DNA of 50,096 bases, taken from positions 59,776 to 109,871 of the forward strand of contig KQ959452.1 in assembly GCA_001552765.1 (NCBI GenBank). Direction: 5' to 3'. This document shows, in pieces, positions 42,446 through 50,096 of this stretch (position 1 is its first letter; each line of letters opens with the position of its first letter). Made by a program: the position numbers and the translations under genes. The notes beneath the pieces were generated by a model. That model saw only the letters and a list, made by a program, of their open reading frames with translations. It ran no database searches and was not told the origin of the DNA. The stretch comes from Bacteroidales bacterium KA00344 (GTDB lineage Bacteria > Bacteroidota > Bacteroidia > Bacteroidales > Bacteroidaceae).

Positions 42446-43768
42446 TTAAACGGCAATGTCTTTGTTTACGTTCTTGTGTCCCCAAACGGCATAGAACAGC
42501 ATGTAGCACATTCCGATGAGTGGCACCACGTAGGAGAACATATAACCCGTGTGGTCGGCAATGGAGTTTTGGATGAGCGGCAGAATACCACCACCAACAA
42601 CCATTGTCATAAAGATTCCACTGGCTTGAGCGGTGTATTTGCCCAGTCCCTCTGTGGCCAGATTGAAGATGCAGCTCCACATCACAGAGGTGCAGAGACC
42701 ACACAGCACGAGCAGAATGGCACTCAGGGGAAGCGTTGTCATTTCAAATCCAGAGCCGTTGAATACGGGCATGGAGCCGGTAACGGTCTTGGGAAGGAAG
42801 ATTGCGCAAAGAATGAGCGTGATGCCTACGCAGTTGGCCACTGTCATCATGACACGGCTTGACACTTTAGAGGCAATAAGTCCGGCCACAAAACGACCGA
42901 TAAGCATCAGCAACCAATAGGTTCCGGCCGCAAATCCACCGATGGTTGCAGCTGTGGTGATATTGAGTCCGGCTCCGGCCTGCGTGGTGTCAGAGAGGAA
43001 GAAATTCAGTGTTCCGGGAATACCAACCTCTGTGCCTACATAAACAAAGATGGCTATGACACCCAATGTGAAGTGACGGAAGGCAAAAGGAGAACGCTCG
43101 TACACGGTATCTTTGTTTTCCTCGCCCTCAGGATCGGCAATGGGAATGTAGCTTAGAATGAGGAATGTCACGGCGAAAATGGCCATGGCGAGATAAAGAA
43201 CGATATTAACGTCGGTGATGGCCGTGTCTTTGGTGACAATGCCGATGAGCGCACCAACAAACATTGGGGTGAGCGTGCCCATGAAAGAGTTAAGCGTGCC
43301 ACCAATCTGAAGCAGCTGATTGCCCTTGTTGCCACCACCGCCGAGAAGATTAAGCATAGGATTGACAACGGTGTTGAGCATACAAACGGATATACCGGCA
43401 ACAAAAGCACCGAGCAAATATACGTAAAAGTTAGCGGGTAGACCTGCTATGAGGCTGTGGGTAAGCACTTGCCCGGACAGGAATTGGATAAATACGCCAA
43501 AGAAACCGAAGGCAACTGCGACGAGCGCCGTTTTCTTATAGCCTATCCTTGAAAGCATTTTTCCGGAGGGAATACCCATGAACAGATAGGCGAGGAAGTT
43601 CATCATGTTCCCAAGCATACCCAGGGTGTTGCTGCCTTGCAGGGCCGGCTGGTTTTTCCAAATAACCCCGATGGGGGCGGCAAGGTTTGTTACAAACGCA
43701 ATCATTCCAAAGAGGAAGATCATGGCCACAATGGCAATGGATCGCGATTTTTGATTAGAGTTTTGCAT
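42446..43768 (-). CDS. MFS sugar transporter, FucP-like
   Basis: This is a 12-span inner-membrane transporter of 440 residues. It resembles the FHS/FucP branch (fucose, glucose/galactose symporters) rather than the sugar-porter branch. Marks are MNFLAYLFMGIPSGKMLSRIGYKK after helix 2, FVAGISVCMLNTVVNPMLNLLGGGGNKGNQLLQIGGTLNSFMGTLTP and the second-half repeat IGRFVAGLIASKVSSRVMM. N and Q residues in the NTVVNP and GNQLLQIGG segments match those near the sugar in this branch. The actual sugar is not readable. No TAnnTTTG box was found upstream. The imperfect palindrome at 43834-43866 may be regulatory. Confidence 0.85.
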   Translation of the reverse strand: MQNSNQKSRSIAIVAMIFLFGMIAFVTNLAAPIGVIWKNQPALQGSNTLGMLGNMMNFLAYLFMGIPSGKMLSRIGYKKTALVAVAFGFFGVFIQFLSGQVLTHSLIAGLPANFYVYLLGAFVAGISVCMLNTVVNPMLNLLGGGGNKGNQLLQIGGTLNSFMGTLTPMFVGALIGIVTKDTAITDVNIVLYLAMAIFAVTFLILSYIPIADPEGEENKDTVYERSPFAFRHFTLGVIAIFVYVGTEVGIPGTLNFFLSDTTQAGAGLNITTAATIGGFAAGTYWLLMLIGRFVAGLIASKVSSRVMMTVANCVGITLILCAIFLPKTVTGSMPVFNGSGFEMTTLPLSAILLVLCGLCTSVMWSCIFNLATEGLGKYTAQASGIFMTMVVGGGILPLIQNSIADHTGYMFSYVVPLIGMCYMLFYAVWGHKNVNKDIAV

Positions 43769-43833
43769 TTCTTATTATAGATTTTAGTTATTAGAGATAT
43801 CAGAAATAGACCCTATATGCGTCAGAAACTATT

Positions 43834-43866
43834 CCCGTGACATCCGAGGTTTGTCTATGACACGGG
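43834..43866. promoter_or_regulatory. Imperfect inverted repeat upstream of the FucP-like gene
   Basis: CCCGTGACAT (43834-43843) and ATGACACGGG (43857-43866) form 10-bp arms with one mismatch and a 13-base spacer. It lies between the end of the 84-residue gene and the start of the transporter gene. It could be an operator or a processed 3' end; no T run follows. Confidence 0.45.
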
Positions 43867-43895
43867 CAAACAGAGTGCGGGCAGGAGTAGAAAGA

Positions 43896-44150
43896 TTAAG
43901 GAAGCCGACCTATCAAGAGCAGACTGAAACACCGTTTGTACTCTTCTACCATCTCTTCGTGTCGTTCGTTTTTGTAGTTTTCTTGAAACGCCTTGGTAAG
44001 CGAGAAGCGCGGATATATTTCTTCGTAATGATCAAGCATGGCCAATTTAAATGCCTTCGAATCGTTGGGATCCACATGTGCATTCATCAGTACGCGCATA
44101 GCAAAGTCACGGAAGAATTCGGTAATGTCTTCTTTCATTTTATCTTTCAT
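43896..44150 (-). CDS. Hypothetical protein, 84 residues, coupled to queG
   Basis: I do not recognise this protein. It is acidic/basic mixed and probably all-helical: KMKEDITEFFRDFAMRVLMN, then HVDPNDSKAFKLAMLDHYEE, IYPRFSLTKAFQENYKN and a final helix ending LLLIGRLP. There is no signal peptide, cysteine pair or membrane span apart from the weakly hydrophobic end. Its ATG overlaps the queG stop codon by 4 bases (ATGA), strong evidence of real, coupled translation and a reason to take the first ATG rather than the one at 44138. It is the last gene of the DUF2723-deacetylase-queG group. Confidence 0.7.
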   Translation of the reverse strand: MKDKMKEDITEFFRDFAMRVLMNAHVDPNDSKAFKLAMLDHYEEIYPRFSLTKAFQENYKNERHEEMVEEYKRCFSLLLIGRLP

Positions 44151-45085
44151 GGCTCAAATTTACTAAAAAGATTGGAGATGTTTCGCATTAAACCTTTATA
44201 TTTCACCCTTTTGACGGCCGACCCTTTGAAAAGTCTCCGATAATCTTCAACAGAAAGTTTTTTCCATTTATCCACGGTCATGTTCAGAAGCTCCTCTCTG
44301 GGTTGAAACTCCGGAGTGTGGTTAGGCTCTGCAAAGCGATTCCATGGACATATTTGCTGACAGCGGTCACACCCGTAGATGAATTTTCCCATATGTTTTT
44401 TCGCTTCATGACTTAACTCTTGTCGGTTTTCTATGGTTTGATAGGAGAGACAAAGCTGTGCATCAAACTTGCGAGAATCGCTCAGTGCGTGGGTGGGACA
44501 ATGGTCAATGCATTTCGTGCATTTGCCGCAGCGGTTGGTGATGGGATGGTCGTATTCGGTCTCAAAGTCCAAAAACAGCTCTCCTAAGAAAAACATGCTG
44601 CCGGCATGGGGAATGATGAGTTGTCGGTTCTTGCCCACCCAGCCCAGTCCAGCCTGTTCGGCCCAATACCTTTCCAGCACGGGGCCGCTATCCACAAAGA
44701 CACGGTAGTTGGCAGTTTTCACGTTCTCTTCTCCATAGATGGCAGCGGCCAGTTGGTGGAGTTTCTGCTTCACCACATCGTGATAGTCAAGCCCCAAAGC
44801 GTAGGCAGCGATTTGCGGCTCATCCGACGGCAATGTTTTCTGTGGCACATAACTCATGGCTATCGACACGATAGACTTCAAACCGTCCATCAGCAAACGG
44901 GGATCAAGGCGTTTGTCCAGATAATTGTTCATCCATTCCATGTCGGCATTCATCCCTTCAGCAAGCCAGCATCGCAAGTGGGTTTCTACCTCTTGCGATA
45001 CGCGGGTCGCCTTAGCAATGCCGCAAGTAAAAAAGCCAAGACGCTTGGCCTCGGCTTTAATATCATTCGAATGTTTTAAATTCAT
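44147..45085 (-). CDS. queG: Epoxyqueuosine reductase
   Basis: The enzyme performs the last step in making queuosine for tRNA wobble position 34, reducing epoxyqueuosine with a cobalamin cofactor and two 4Fe-4S clusters. The 312-residue protein has ISIAMSYVPQ and YALGLDYHDVVKQKL in the N-terminal domain and RVFVDSGPVLERYWAEQAGLGWVGKN with the catalytic Asp. The two cluster motifs are CGKCTKCIDHCPTHAL and CDRCQQICPWN. Length is a little short of E. coli QueG (379) because the C-terminal HEAT-like extension is missing. Its first 23 bases overlap the deacetylase gene. Confidence 0.94.
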   Translation of the reverse strand: MNLKHSNDIKAEAKRLGFFTCGIAKATRVSQEVETHLRCWLAEGMNADMEWMNNYLDKRLDPRLLMDGLKSIVSIAMSYVPQKTLPSDEPQIAAYALGLDYHDVVKQKLHQLAAAIYGEENVKTANYRVFVDSGPVLERYWAEQAGLGWVGKNRQLIIPHAGSMFFLGELFLDFETEYDHPITNRCGKCTKCIDHCPTHALSDSRKFDAQLCLSYQTIENRQELSHEAKKHMGKFIYGCDRCQQICPWNRFAEPNHTPEFQPREELLNMTVDKWKKLSVEDYRRLFKGSAVKRVKYKGLMRNISNLFSKFEP

Positions 45086-45674
45086 ATCCTTGTTCCTTAA
45101 GCCATTGCAGTGCTTCGGGTAGGGCAGTTTTCAGTTTGTCTATGCTTTTTACTGAATCATGGAAAGTGATGATCGAGCCGTTGCGCGCGTATTTTTTTAC
45201 GTTTCTCACCACATCCTTGGCCGTGAGCCATTTGGAGTAGTCGCGTGTGACCAGATCCCACATTACAATCGTGTATTTTCTTTGCAGCCACCAATATACG
45301 GAATGTCGCATCCAGCCGTGAGGCGGCCGGAACAGATGACTCTTGATGAGTTCGTTGGCCTGTGCGGTGTTGGCGGCATAAGAAAGGGTCCAATGCTTGA
45401 AGGAACCCATGTGGTTAAAGGTGTGGTTACCCACCTGATGGCCTTCCGCCACGATTTGATTGTACAAATCATGATAACGCATCACATTTTCGCCTACCAT
45501 AAAGAAGGTGGCTTTGGCTTCATATTCACGCAATGTTTTAAGAATGAACGGCGTGGAGGAGGGGATGGGACCATCGTCGAACGTGAGATACACTGCGTGT
45601 TCGTTGGGGTCCATACGCCATAGGGCTGCGGGATACAGCCATCTCAGCCATTTTGCCGGTTGTTCTATAAGCAT
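45063..45674 (-). CDS. Polysaccharide deacetylase (NodB homology, CE4)
   Basis: The 203-residue protein consists almost entirely of a NodB domain. TFDDGP at 31-36 supplies the catalytic Asp and metal Asp. His84 and His88 in NHTFNH are the metal ligands, and RPPHGW at 116-121 is motif 3. WDLVTRDYSKW and IITFHDS correspond to motifs 4 and 5. The family removes acetyl groups from GlcNAc polymers such as peptidoglycan or capsule. There is no signal peptide, only a mildly hydrophobic start, so the location is unclear. It ends inside the start of queG, and the upstream DUF2723 gene is 184 bases away without an obvious promoter between. Confidence 0.88.
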   Translation of the reverse strand: MLIEQPAKWLRWLYPAALWRMDPNEHAVYLTFDDGPIPSSTPFILKTLREYEAKATFFMVGENVMRYHDLYNQIVAEGHQVGNHTFNHMGSFKHWTLSYAANTAQANELIKSHLFRPPHGWMRHSVYWWLQRKYTIVMWDLVTRDYSKWLTAKDVVRNVKKYARNGSIITFHDSVKSIDKLKTALPEALQWLKEQGYEFKTFE

Positions 45675-45858
45675 AATGTGGAGTGAGGATTAGGTAGTGA
45701 TAATTTCGGAATCATGACAAACTGTTCGGGCGGGGGTACCATTTTGTTCTGTTCCTAAAAAGAATTTGGACATGATGACCATTCTCTTCTGCAGGTTTTT
45801 TGTAGGTCTGCTTTTGGGAAAGAAAGGTCAGGATGTCCAAACGCTCATCGTTCATTTC

Positions 45859-48800
45859 TTAGTTCTCTGCATTTCTGCCACCCTTAGCCAGATACAACTG
45901 ATAGAACTTGTCTACCTGTTCTTTTTGCTTTTTGCTCAGTTGATTGTCCACCATTTTGGTGATTTCGGCAATTTGTGACATGATTGACAGTTGCACCATG
46001 CAGTCGCGTTGTGCTCCTTGGAATCTTGAACCATCCAGAGAGAGATAATAGGTCTCGTACTGACTGGCTTCCTTCCAAACGTCTTGGATAACTTTCAGAG
46101 CTTTCTGCTTTTGTCCGAGCAGGGCGTAAGCCTTGGCAAAGTCGGCGCCACCACTCATATAGTTCATCGGCACATTGTAGGTCGGAATCACCTTTTCAGC
46201 CTTCTGCAATGCTTTCAGAGCTTTATCCGGCTTCTGTTCTGCGATGAGATTCAGCGCGAGTTGGCCAAACAGGCGACGGTGGGTGTAGCACATGCGCATG
46301 GTGGTCTCGTCGATATAGAGCCCCTTGGTGTCGAGCCCGCCATAGCGATAGCGGTTCATCAGGTTGTTGTAGGTTTTTTCCGAATCGAAATTCTTGGCTC
46401 CGGGCTGGTTGGTGAGGAAAGGTGTGATACGGTTGGCAAGTCCTTCCTGCACGAAGTTGTCGCCCAGATTCATATAGTTGCTCTCGCCAACGGTCAGAGC
46501 GACGTAAATGGGTCGTGTCCAATTGCAGTTGGCAATCATTTCGAGCATCATCAAGTCTTTCTTGTAGAGTGCACGTTTACCGGCCAGCGAGATAACCATT
46601 TGGTCGGGGATGGTGTCGCTTGCCATCATCATTCCACTCTTCTTCACGGCCTCCTTGTCAATGGAAACGTAGAGCGTATCGGTGGGAATCATGTACATGG
46701 CTTCTTTGACTTTGCTCTCCTCAACGCCGAAGACGGATGCCAGAGCACTGGTCTGCTTGTCGGTAAAATCACCGCGTACCCAATATTTCATGACATTGCT
46801 TACTTCGAAAGGATTGTCTCCAAACAGTTTCTTTGCAGTTTCAGCATCCTGCCTATAGAACTCTTCGAGAGTCTCTTTCATACTTGGCACCACTTCCACA
46901 TATTCGTTAGTGCCCGAGCAGTAATCAAGCCGGGGCCACGTAATCGGTACGGCAGGCGAGTCGTAGGCCGGGCGCTTCATCTGGTCGATATACCAGTCGG
47001 TCTGCAAATAAGAGAGGTTGCACACGCGTGTGTCGGTCCTGACGCCTTCCACGTCTTGATTATACCAGAGCGGGAACGTGTCGTTGTCGCCGTTGGTGAA
47101 GATAATGGGGTTGCCCTTATCCTGCAAAGTCATGAGATAGTTTTGGCCGAAATCGCGACAGGTGTAGCGATTCGAGCGGTCGTGGTCGTCCCACGTCTGA
47201 CTGGCCATCTGTATCGGTACGAGCAGGCAGATATGCGCAACGATGCCCGTTGCAACGATATTGTCGAGTTTCAGATATTTCTTCATCAAGTCGATGATGG
47301 CCGCTACGCCCATACCGCACCAGATAGCAAAGGCATAGAACGAGCCGGCATAGGCATAGTCGCGCTCACGAGGCTGTACCGGCGACTGGTTGAGGTAGAT
47401 CACGATGGCCAGTCCGGTCATGAAGAAAAGGAAGAACACCACCCAGAACTGCCGTATGCCGCGCCGGCCGCGGAAGGCCTGCCAGAACAGACCGATAAGG
47501 CCAAGCAGCAGTGGCAGACAGTAGAACGCGTTGCGTCCCTTGTTCTCTTTCAGGGCGTCGGGCAGCTTGCTCTGGTCGCCCAGACGAGCATTGTCGATGA
47601 AAGGTATGCCCGTAATCCAGTTGCCGTGCTCCAGCTCCCCATGTCCTTGGATGTCGTTTTGCCGGCCGGCAAAGTTCCACATGAAGTAGCGCCAGTACAT
47701 GAAATTGCACTGATAGGAGAGGAAGAACCTGATGTTTTCTAGTTGGGTCGGCATCTTGACCATGATGGGCTCGCCACAACGGTCATAAGGCACCTGCGTA
47801 CCCTCGACGCCTCCCATCCATGCTTCATAATCCTGCGTATGGCTTGCATCGTGCATACGCGGGAAGAGCATGTTCTGGGCATAGACATAGTTATCTTTAT
47901 GCGATACAACGAAATAGGAGTCTTTCTCCTCAGGCGAGGCTTTTTCCTTGCGGCTGTAGATGGGCGCGCCCTGTTTCATCTTGGGTCTGCACATGTTCCC
48001 GTCTTGCTCAAGAGCCACCTGCGAGGTATAGGCCTGCCCGTAGAGCAACGGACGGTCACCATACTGGTCGCGGCTCAGATAGCTGCCCAAGGTAAAGATG
48101 TCTTCGGGAGAATTCTGATCCATAGGTGGGTTGGCCTCCGAACGAATGACGATGAGGGCATAGCTGGAATAGCCAATCATGAGCATCAGCATACAGAGCA
48201 GAGCCGTGTTTTTGAATCGTGAGGTGACCACATGCACGGGCTTTTTGTTGATCACCCGTTTGTAGTTGAGCAGGATGGCTGCAACGACCAACACAATCGC
48301 TCCAATCACTACTGCGCTCCAACCATATCCGTAGAACGGAATGCCGATGAGGCCGAAGGCCAGAAGGAACGAAATGTTTTCGCGACGAACGTTTTGACCG
48401 ATATAGCTTTCGTAGATTCCCCACAGCACTGCGGCTACGAGCAACACAATATAGAGAATGAGCCCCGTGTTGAACGGCATACCCAAAGTGTTCACGAAGA
48501 ACAGTTCAAACCATCCGCCGACGGTGACGACACCCGGCACCACACCGTAAAGCACGGCTGCCACGATGACAAAAGAGATGAGCAGCGCCACGAGCGACCC
48601 TTTGGTTTCCACATCGGGGAATCGGCGATAACAGTACACGAGCACGATGGCTGGGATGCAGAGCAGGTTGAGCAGGTGGACACCGATGCTCAGCCCCATC
48701 ATGTAGAAAATGAGCACCATCCAGCGGTCGGCGTGGGGCTCGTCGGCATAGTCTTCCCATTTCAGGATGAGCCAGAACACAATGGCCGTGAATGCCGATG

Positions 48801-49248
48801 AATAGGCATACACCTCACTCTCTACGGCCGAGAACCAAAAGGTGTCGGAGAAGGTGTAGATCAGTGCGCCCACCAGGCCGCTTGCCTCGATGGCAATGGT
48901 TTTGCTGAGCGTCAGGCTGTCCCAATCCTTCACAATGAGTTTGCGGGTGAGGTGGGTGATGGTCCAGAAGAGGAACATGATGGTAGTTGCCGACAGCAGC
49001 GCACTCATGGTGTTGACCATGCGCGCCACTTGACTCGGGTCGCTGACAAACTGGCTGAACAGGTTGGCCGTGAGCATGAAGAATGGTGCCCCCGGTGGGT
49101 GGCCGATTTCAAGTTTGTATCCGGTAGCGGTAAATTCGGGACAGTCCCAAAACGAGGCTGTCGGCTCAATGGTCGAACAATACACCACGGCGGCTGTCAG
49201 AAATGCCAGCCAGCCCAGTATGTTGTCCACTAATCTGTACTGTTTCAT
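45859..49248 (-). CDS. DUF2723 large membrane protein (GT-C-like)
   Basis: The 1129-residue protein is typical in length for Bacteroidetes DUF2723. The N-terminal part (about residues 1-350) has many hydrophobic helices and the conserved opening LAFLTAAVVYCSTIEPTASFWDCPEF, then GYKLEIGHPPGAP. Acidic residues in that first loop are the expected active-site position in GT-C glycosyltransferases. A second membrane block spans about 570-680. The remainder is soluble, with a substrate-like domain (FTNGDNDTFPLWYNQDVEGV) and C-terminal helices resembling TPR repeats (PDKALKALQKAEKVIP). A role in transferring sugars to protein or glycan at the envelope is inferred; no function is proven. Promoter core at 49276-49283. 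Confidence 0.85.
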   Translation of the reverse strand: MKQYRLVDNILGWLAFLTAAVVYCSTIEPTASFWDCPEFTATGYKLEIGHPPGAPFFMLTANLFSQFVSDPSQVARMVNTMSALLSATTIMFLFWTITHLTRKLIVKDWDSLTLSKTIAIEASGLVGALIYTFSDTFWFSAVESEVYAYSSAFTAIVFWLILKWEDYADEPHADRWMVLIFYMMGLSIGVHLLNLLCIPAIVLVYCYRRFPDVETKGSLVALLISFVIVAAVLYGVVPGVVTVGGWFELFFVNTLGMPFNTGLILYIVLLVAAVLWGIYESYIGQNVRRENISFLLAFGLIGIPFYGYGWSAVVIGAIVLVVAAILLNYKRVINKKPVHVVTSRFKNTALLCMLMLMIGYSSYALIVIRSEANPPMDQNSPEDIFTLGSYLSRDQYGDRPLLYGQAYTSQVALEQDGNMCRPKMKQGAPIYSRKEKASPEEKDSYFVVSHKDNYVYAQNMLFPRMHDASHTQDYEAWMGGVEGTQVPYDRCGEPIMVKMPTQLENIRFFLSYQCNFMYWRYFMWNFAGRQNDIQGHGELEHGNWITGIPFIDNARLGDQSKLPDALKENKGRNAFYCLPLLLGLIGLFWQAFRGRRGIRQFWVVFFLFFMTGLAIVIYLNQSPVQPRERDYAYAGSFYAFAIWCGMGVAAIIDLMKKYLKLDNIVATGIVAHICLLVPIQMASQTWDDHDRSNRYTCRDFGQNYLMTLQDKGNPIIFTNGDNDTFPLWYNQDVEGVRTDTRVCNLSYLQTDWYIDQMKRPAYDSPAVPITWPRLDYCSGTNEYVEVVPSMKETLEEFYRQDAETAKKLFGDNPFEVSNVMKYWVRGDFTDKQTSALASVFGVEESKVKEAMYMIPTDTLYVSIDKEAVKKSGMMMASDTIPDQMVISLAGKRALYKKDLMMLEMIANCNWTRPIYVALTVGESNYMNLGDNFVQEGLANRITPFLTNQPGAKNFDSEKTYNNLMNRYRYGGLDTKGLYIDETTMRMCYTHRRLFGQLALNLIAEQKPDKALKALQKAEKVIPTYNVPMNYMSGGADFAKAYALLGQKQKALKVIQDVWKEASQYETYYLSLDGSRFQGAQRDCMVQLSIMSQIAEITKMVDNQLSKKQKEQVDKFYQLYLAKGGRNAEN

Positions 49249-49275
49249 GTATGTTCAAAAATAAATAATTGCATG

Positions 49276-49283
49276 CAAAGATA
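49276..49283 (-). promoter_or_regulatory. Putative DUF2723 promoter (-7 box TATCTTTG)
   Basis: The minus strand reads TATCTTTG, an exact TAnnTTTG match 28 bases upstream of the ATG. The downstream deacetylase, queG and the 84-residue gene may share it. Confidence 0.6.
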
Positions 49284-49576
49284 GCAAAAAGCGTATAGAG
49301 AACGCCTAAATGCCCGAAGTTTTTTAACTTTTAGGATATTATTTGTTTTTTTTATTAATTATTGTGTTTGCTGTTTTCACAATCCGTTGAGCCGATAAAA
49401 TCCATCACTTTTTTCTTCTCTGGCAACCGTCCTGAGTTCGGAGAATATCGGTCGATGGAAAAACCAAAGGGTCGGTAGGGGATTTTTAGGGTAGAATTGA
49501 TACCGGATTTTGCGCCGCTGCGTGTTCCCTTTTTCTCAAAATTATATACTGTTTTTAACAATTATTACATCGTCAT

Positions 49577-49853
49577 TCAGCGCAAAAAAGGCTATGTTTC
49601 TGCGTTCATTACCGGGTCCACTGAACGCGACAAATATCTGTCTGTCAGGCTTTGTGTTTCATCATATTGCGGCAAGGCCTTAATCGCGGTGCGCTTAGGC
49701 TCTAACGGCACCATGAAAGAAGCCTAACCGCAAGACGATTAGGCCTTTGTCGCACAGCCATTCTATATGTAACCGCGAATGACCACATAGAGGACGTCAG
49801 GGCGTGATTTCGGAATATGCCGGTTATCAGCATACTTCGAATCTGGGTTCGGG
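49577..49853 (-). repeat. Dispersed intergenic element, copy E
   Basis: On the minus strand this copy has ATTCGAAGTATGCTGATAACC, GGTCATTCGCGGTTACATAT, a tandem core (plus-strand 49673-49755) with units such as AGGCCTAATCGTCTTGCGGTT, and the TTTTTTGCGCTGA end. Other copies continue past GAATTTCGCGAAATT into the AATGCTTCGCGTATT block. Here similarity stops near 49853, where unrelated sequence leading to the IS30-like fragment begins. The preceding 49284-49576 shows no gene. Confidence 0.7.
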
Positions 49854-50012
49854 ACAAAAAAGTCTCGTTCTCAATAGCTCACCTAAGGGCATACATATCT
49901 CTTCTCTATCATGAGACATAGGTTATCCATAAAATTCCATCAAACTCTGATATGACTGGTTTTAGAACAGTGTAAGCTGCAGTCATCGTCGGTCTATACA
50001 GAAATCTACATT

Positions 50013-50096
50013 GATGGCCGGCTTCTTCTCAAAGAAGCAGTAGGCATTACCAAGTTCTTAGGTGTACCCGTGTACTTCGCTGATCCATATTGCTCA
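50013..50096 (+). pseudogene. IS30-like transposase fragment, cut by the window edge
   Basis: One plus-strand frame reads YTEIYIDGRLLLKEA then VGITKFLGVPVYFADPYCS up to the last base. The end matches the IS30 family DDE segment, in which a catalytic DNG precedes an xxxLGxxVYFADPYxSWxxG block. A stop codon occurs in frame about 22 codons upstream of this stretch. The DNG appears as DGR, and no transposase N-terminus is visible in any frame. A degraded or partly deleted copy is therefore most likely, although the gene may continue intact beyond the window. The alternative, a chance open frame, is weakened by the 11-residue motif match. Confidence 0.5.

Noticed and set aside
45766..45978. 70-codon hydrophobic plus-strand frame
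   Set aside because: Mostly antisense to the 3' end of the DUF2723 gene; hydrophobicity arises from the complement of its Lys/Gln-rich end.
46084..47742. 552-codon open frame on the plus strand
   Set aside because: It is antisense to the DUF2723 gene, which has clear domains and a promoter; the translated sequence resembles no protein.
49800..49860. tRNA T-arm-like string (TTCGAATCTGGG)
   Set aside because: It belongs to repeat copy E, and no acceptor, D or anticodon arms can be built around it.

Overview
The window comes from a member of the Bacteroidales, most likely Prevotella or a close relative. The evidence is the gene content: an NADH dehydrogenase cluster with 11 genes and no nuoE, nuoF or nuoG; a gldH/PSP1/holB cluster; DUF4421, DUF1460 and DUF2723 proteins. 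It also rests on repeated matches to the Bacteroidetes promoter core TAnnTTTG and on start codons that often lack a Shine-Dalgarno sequence. This is ordinary chromosome. I see no rRNA, tRNA, CRISPR, prophage or integrative element. A short IS30-like transposase fragment lies at the right edge.

Layout, left to right. rpsA (ribosomal protein S1) ends at a strong terminator. A three-gene minus-strand operon follows: a Gfo/Idh/MocA oxidoreductase, a DUF4421 protein and a DUF1460 amidase-like protein. Next is a fused feoA-feoB ferrous iron transporter. A xylose block occupies 8.4-15.5 kb: a XylE-type proton symporter on the minus strand, diverging from xylulokinase, xylose isomerase and a secreted GH43 enzyme. 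An M3 peptidase (dcp) comes next. A stand-alone IMP cyclohydrolase (first half of purH) precedes the cell-shape operon mreB-mreC-mreD-mrdA-rodA. Converging on it is the minus-strand operon holB-PSP1-gldH. rpe follows, with a tiny upstream gene, and then a secreted protein of unknown role.

From 31.8 to 42.2 kb lies the nuoA-B-CD-H-I-J-K-L-M-N operon. It encodes the membrane arm and the connecting arm of respiratory complex I but not the NADH-oxidising module. A FucP-like sugar transporter follows. The last gene group is on the minus strand: a large DUF2723 membrane protein, a polysaccharide deacetylase, queG and an 84-residue unknown protein.

The most unusual signal is not in a gene. All five intergenic gaps longer than 600 bases (upstream of rpsA, xylB, purH, holB and the DUF2723 gene) carry a copy of one degenerate dispersed element of about 300-330 bp, in both orientations. 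Its centre is a short tandem array of 21-24-bp units with internal dyad symmetry. Other points of note: holB has lost all the cysteines expected for the zinc module of the delta-prime clamp-loader subunit; a 137-base tract upstream of xylB has no cytosine; and several small direct or inverted repeats lie in leader regions.
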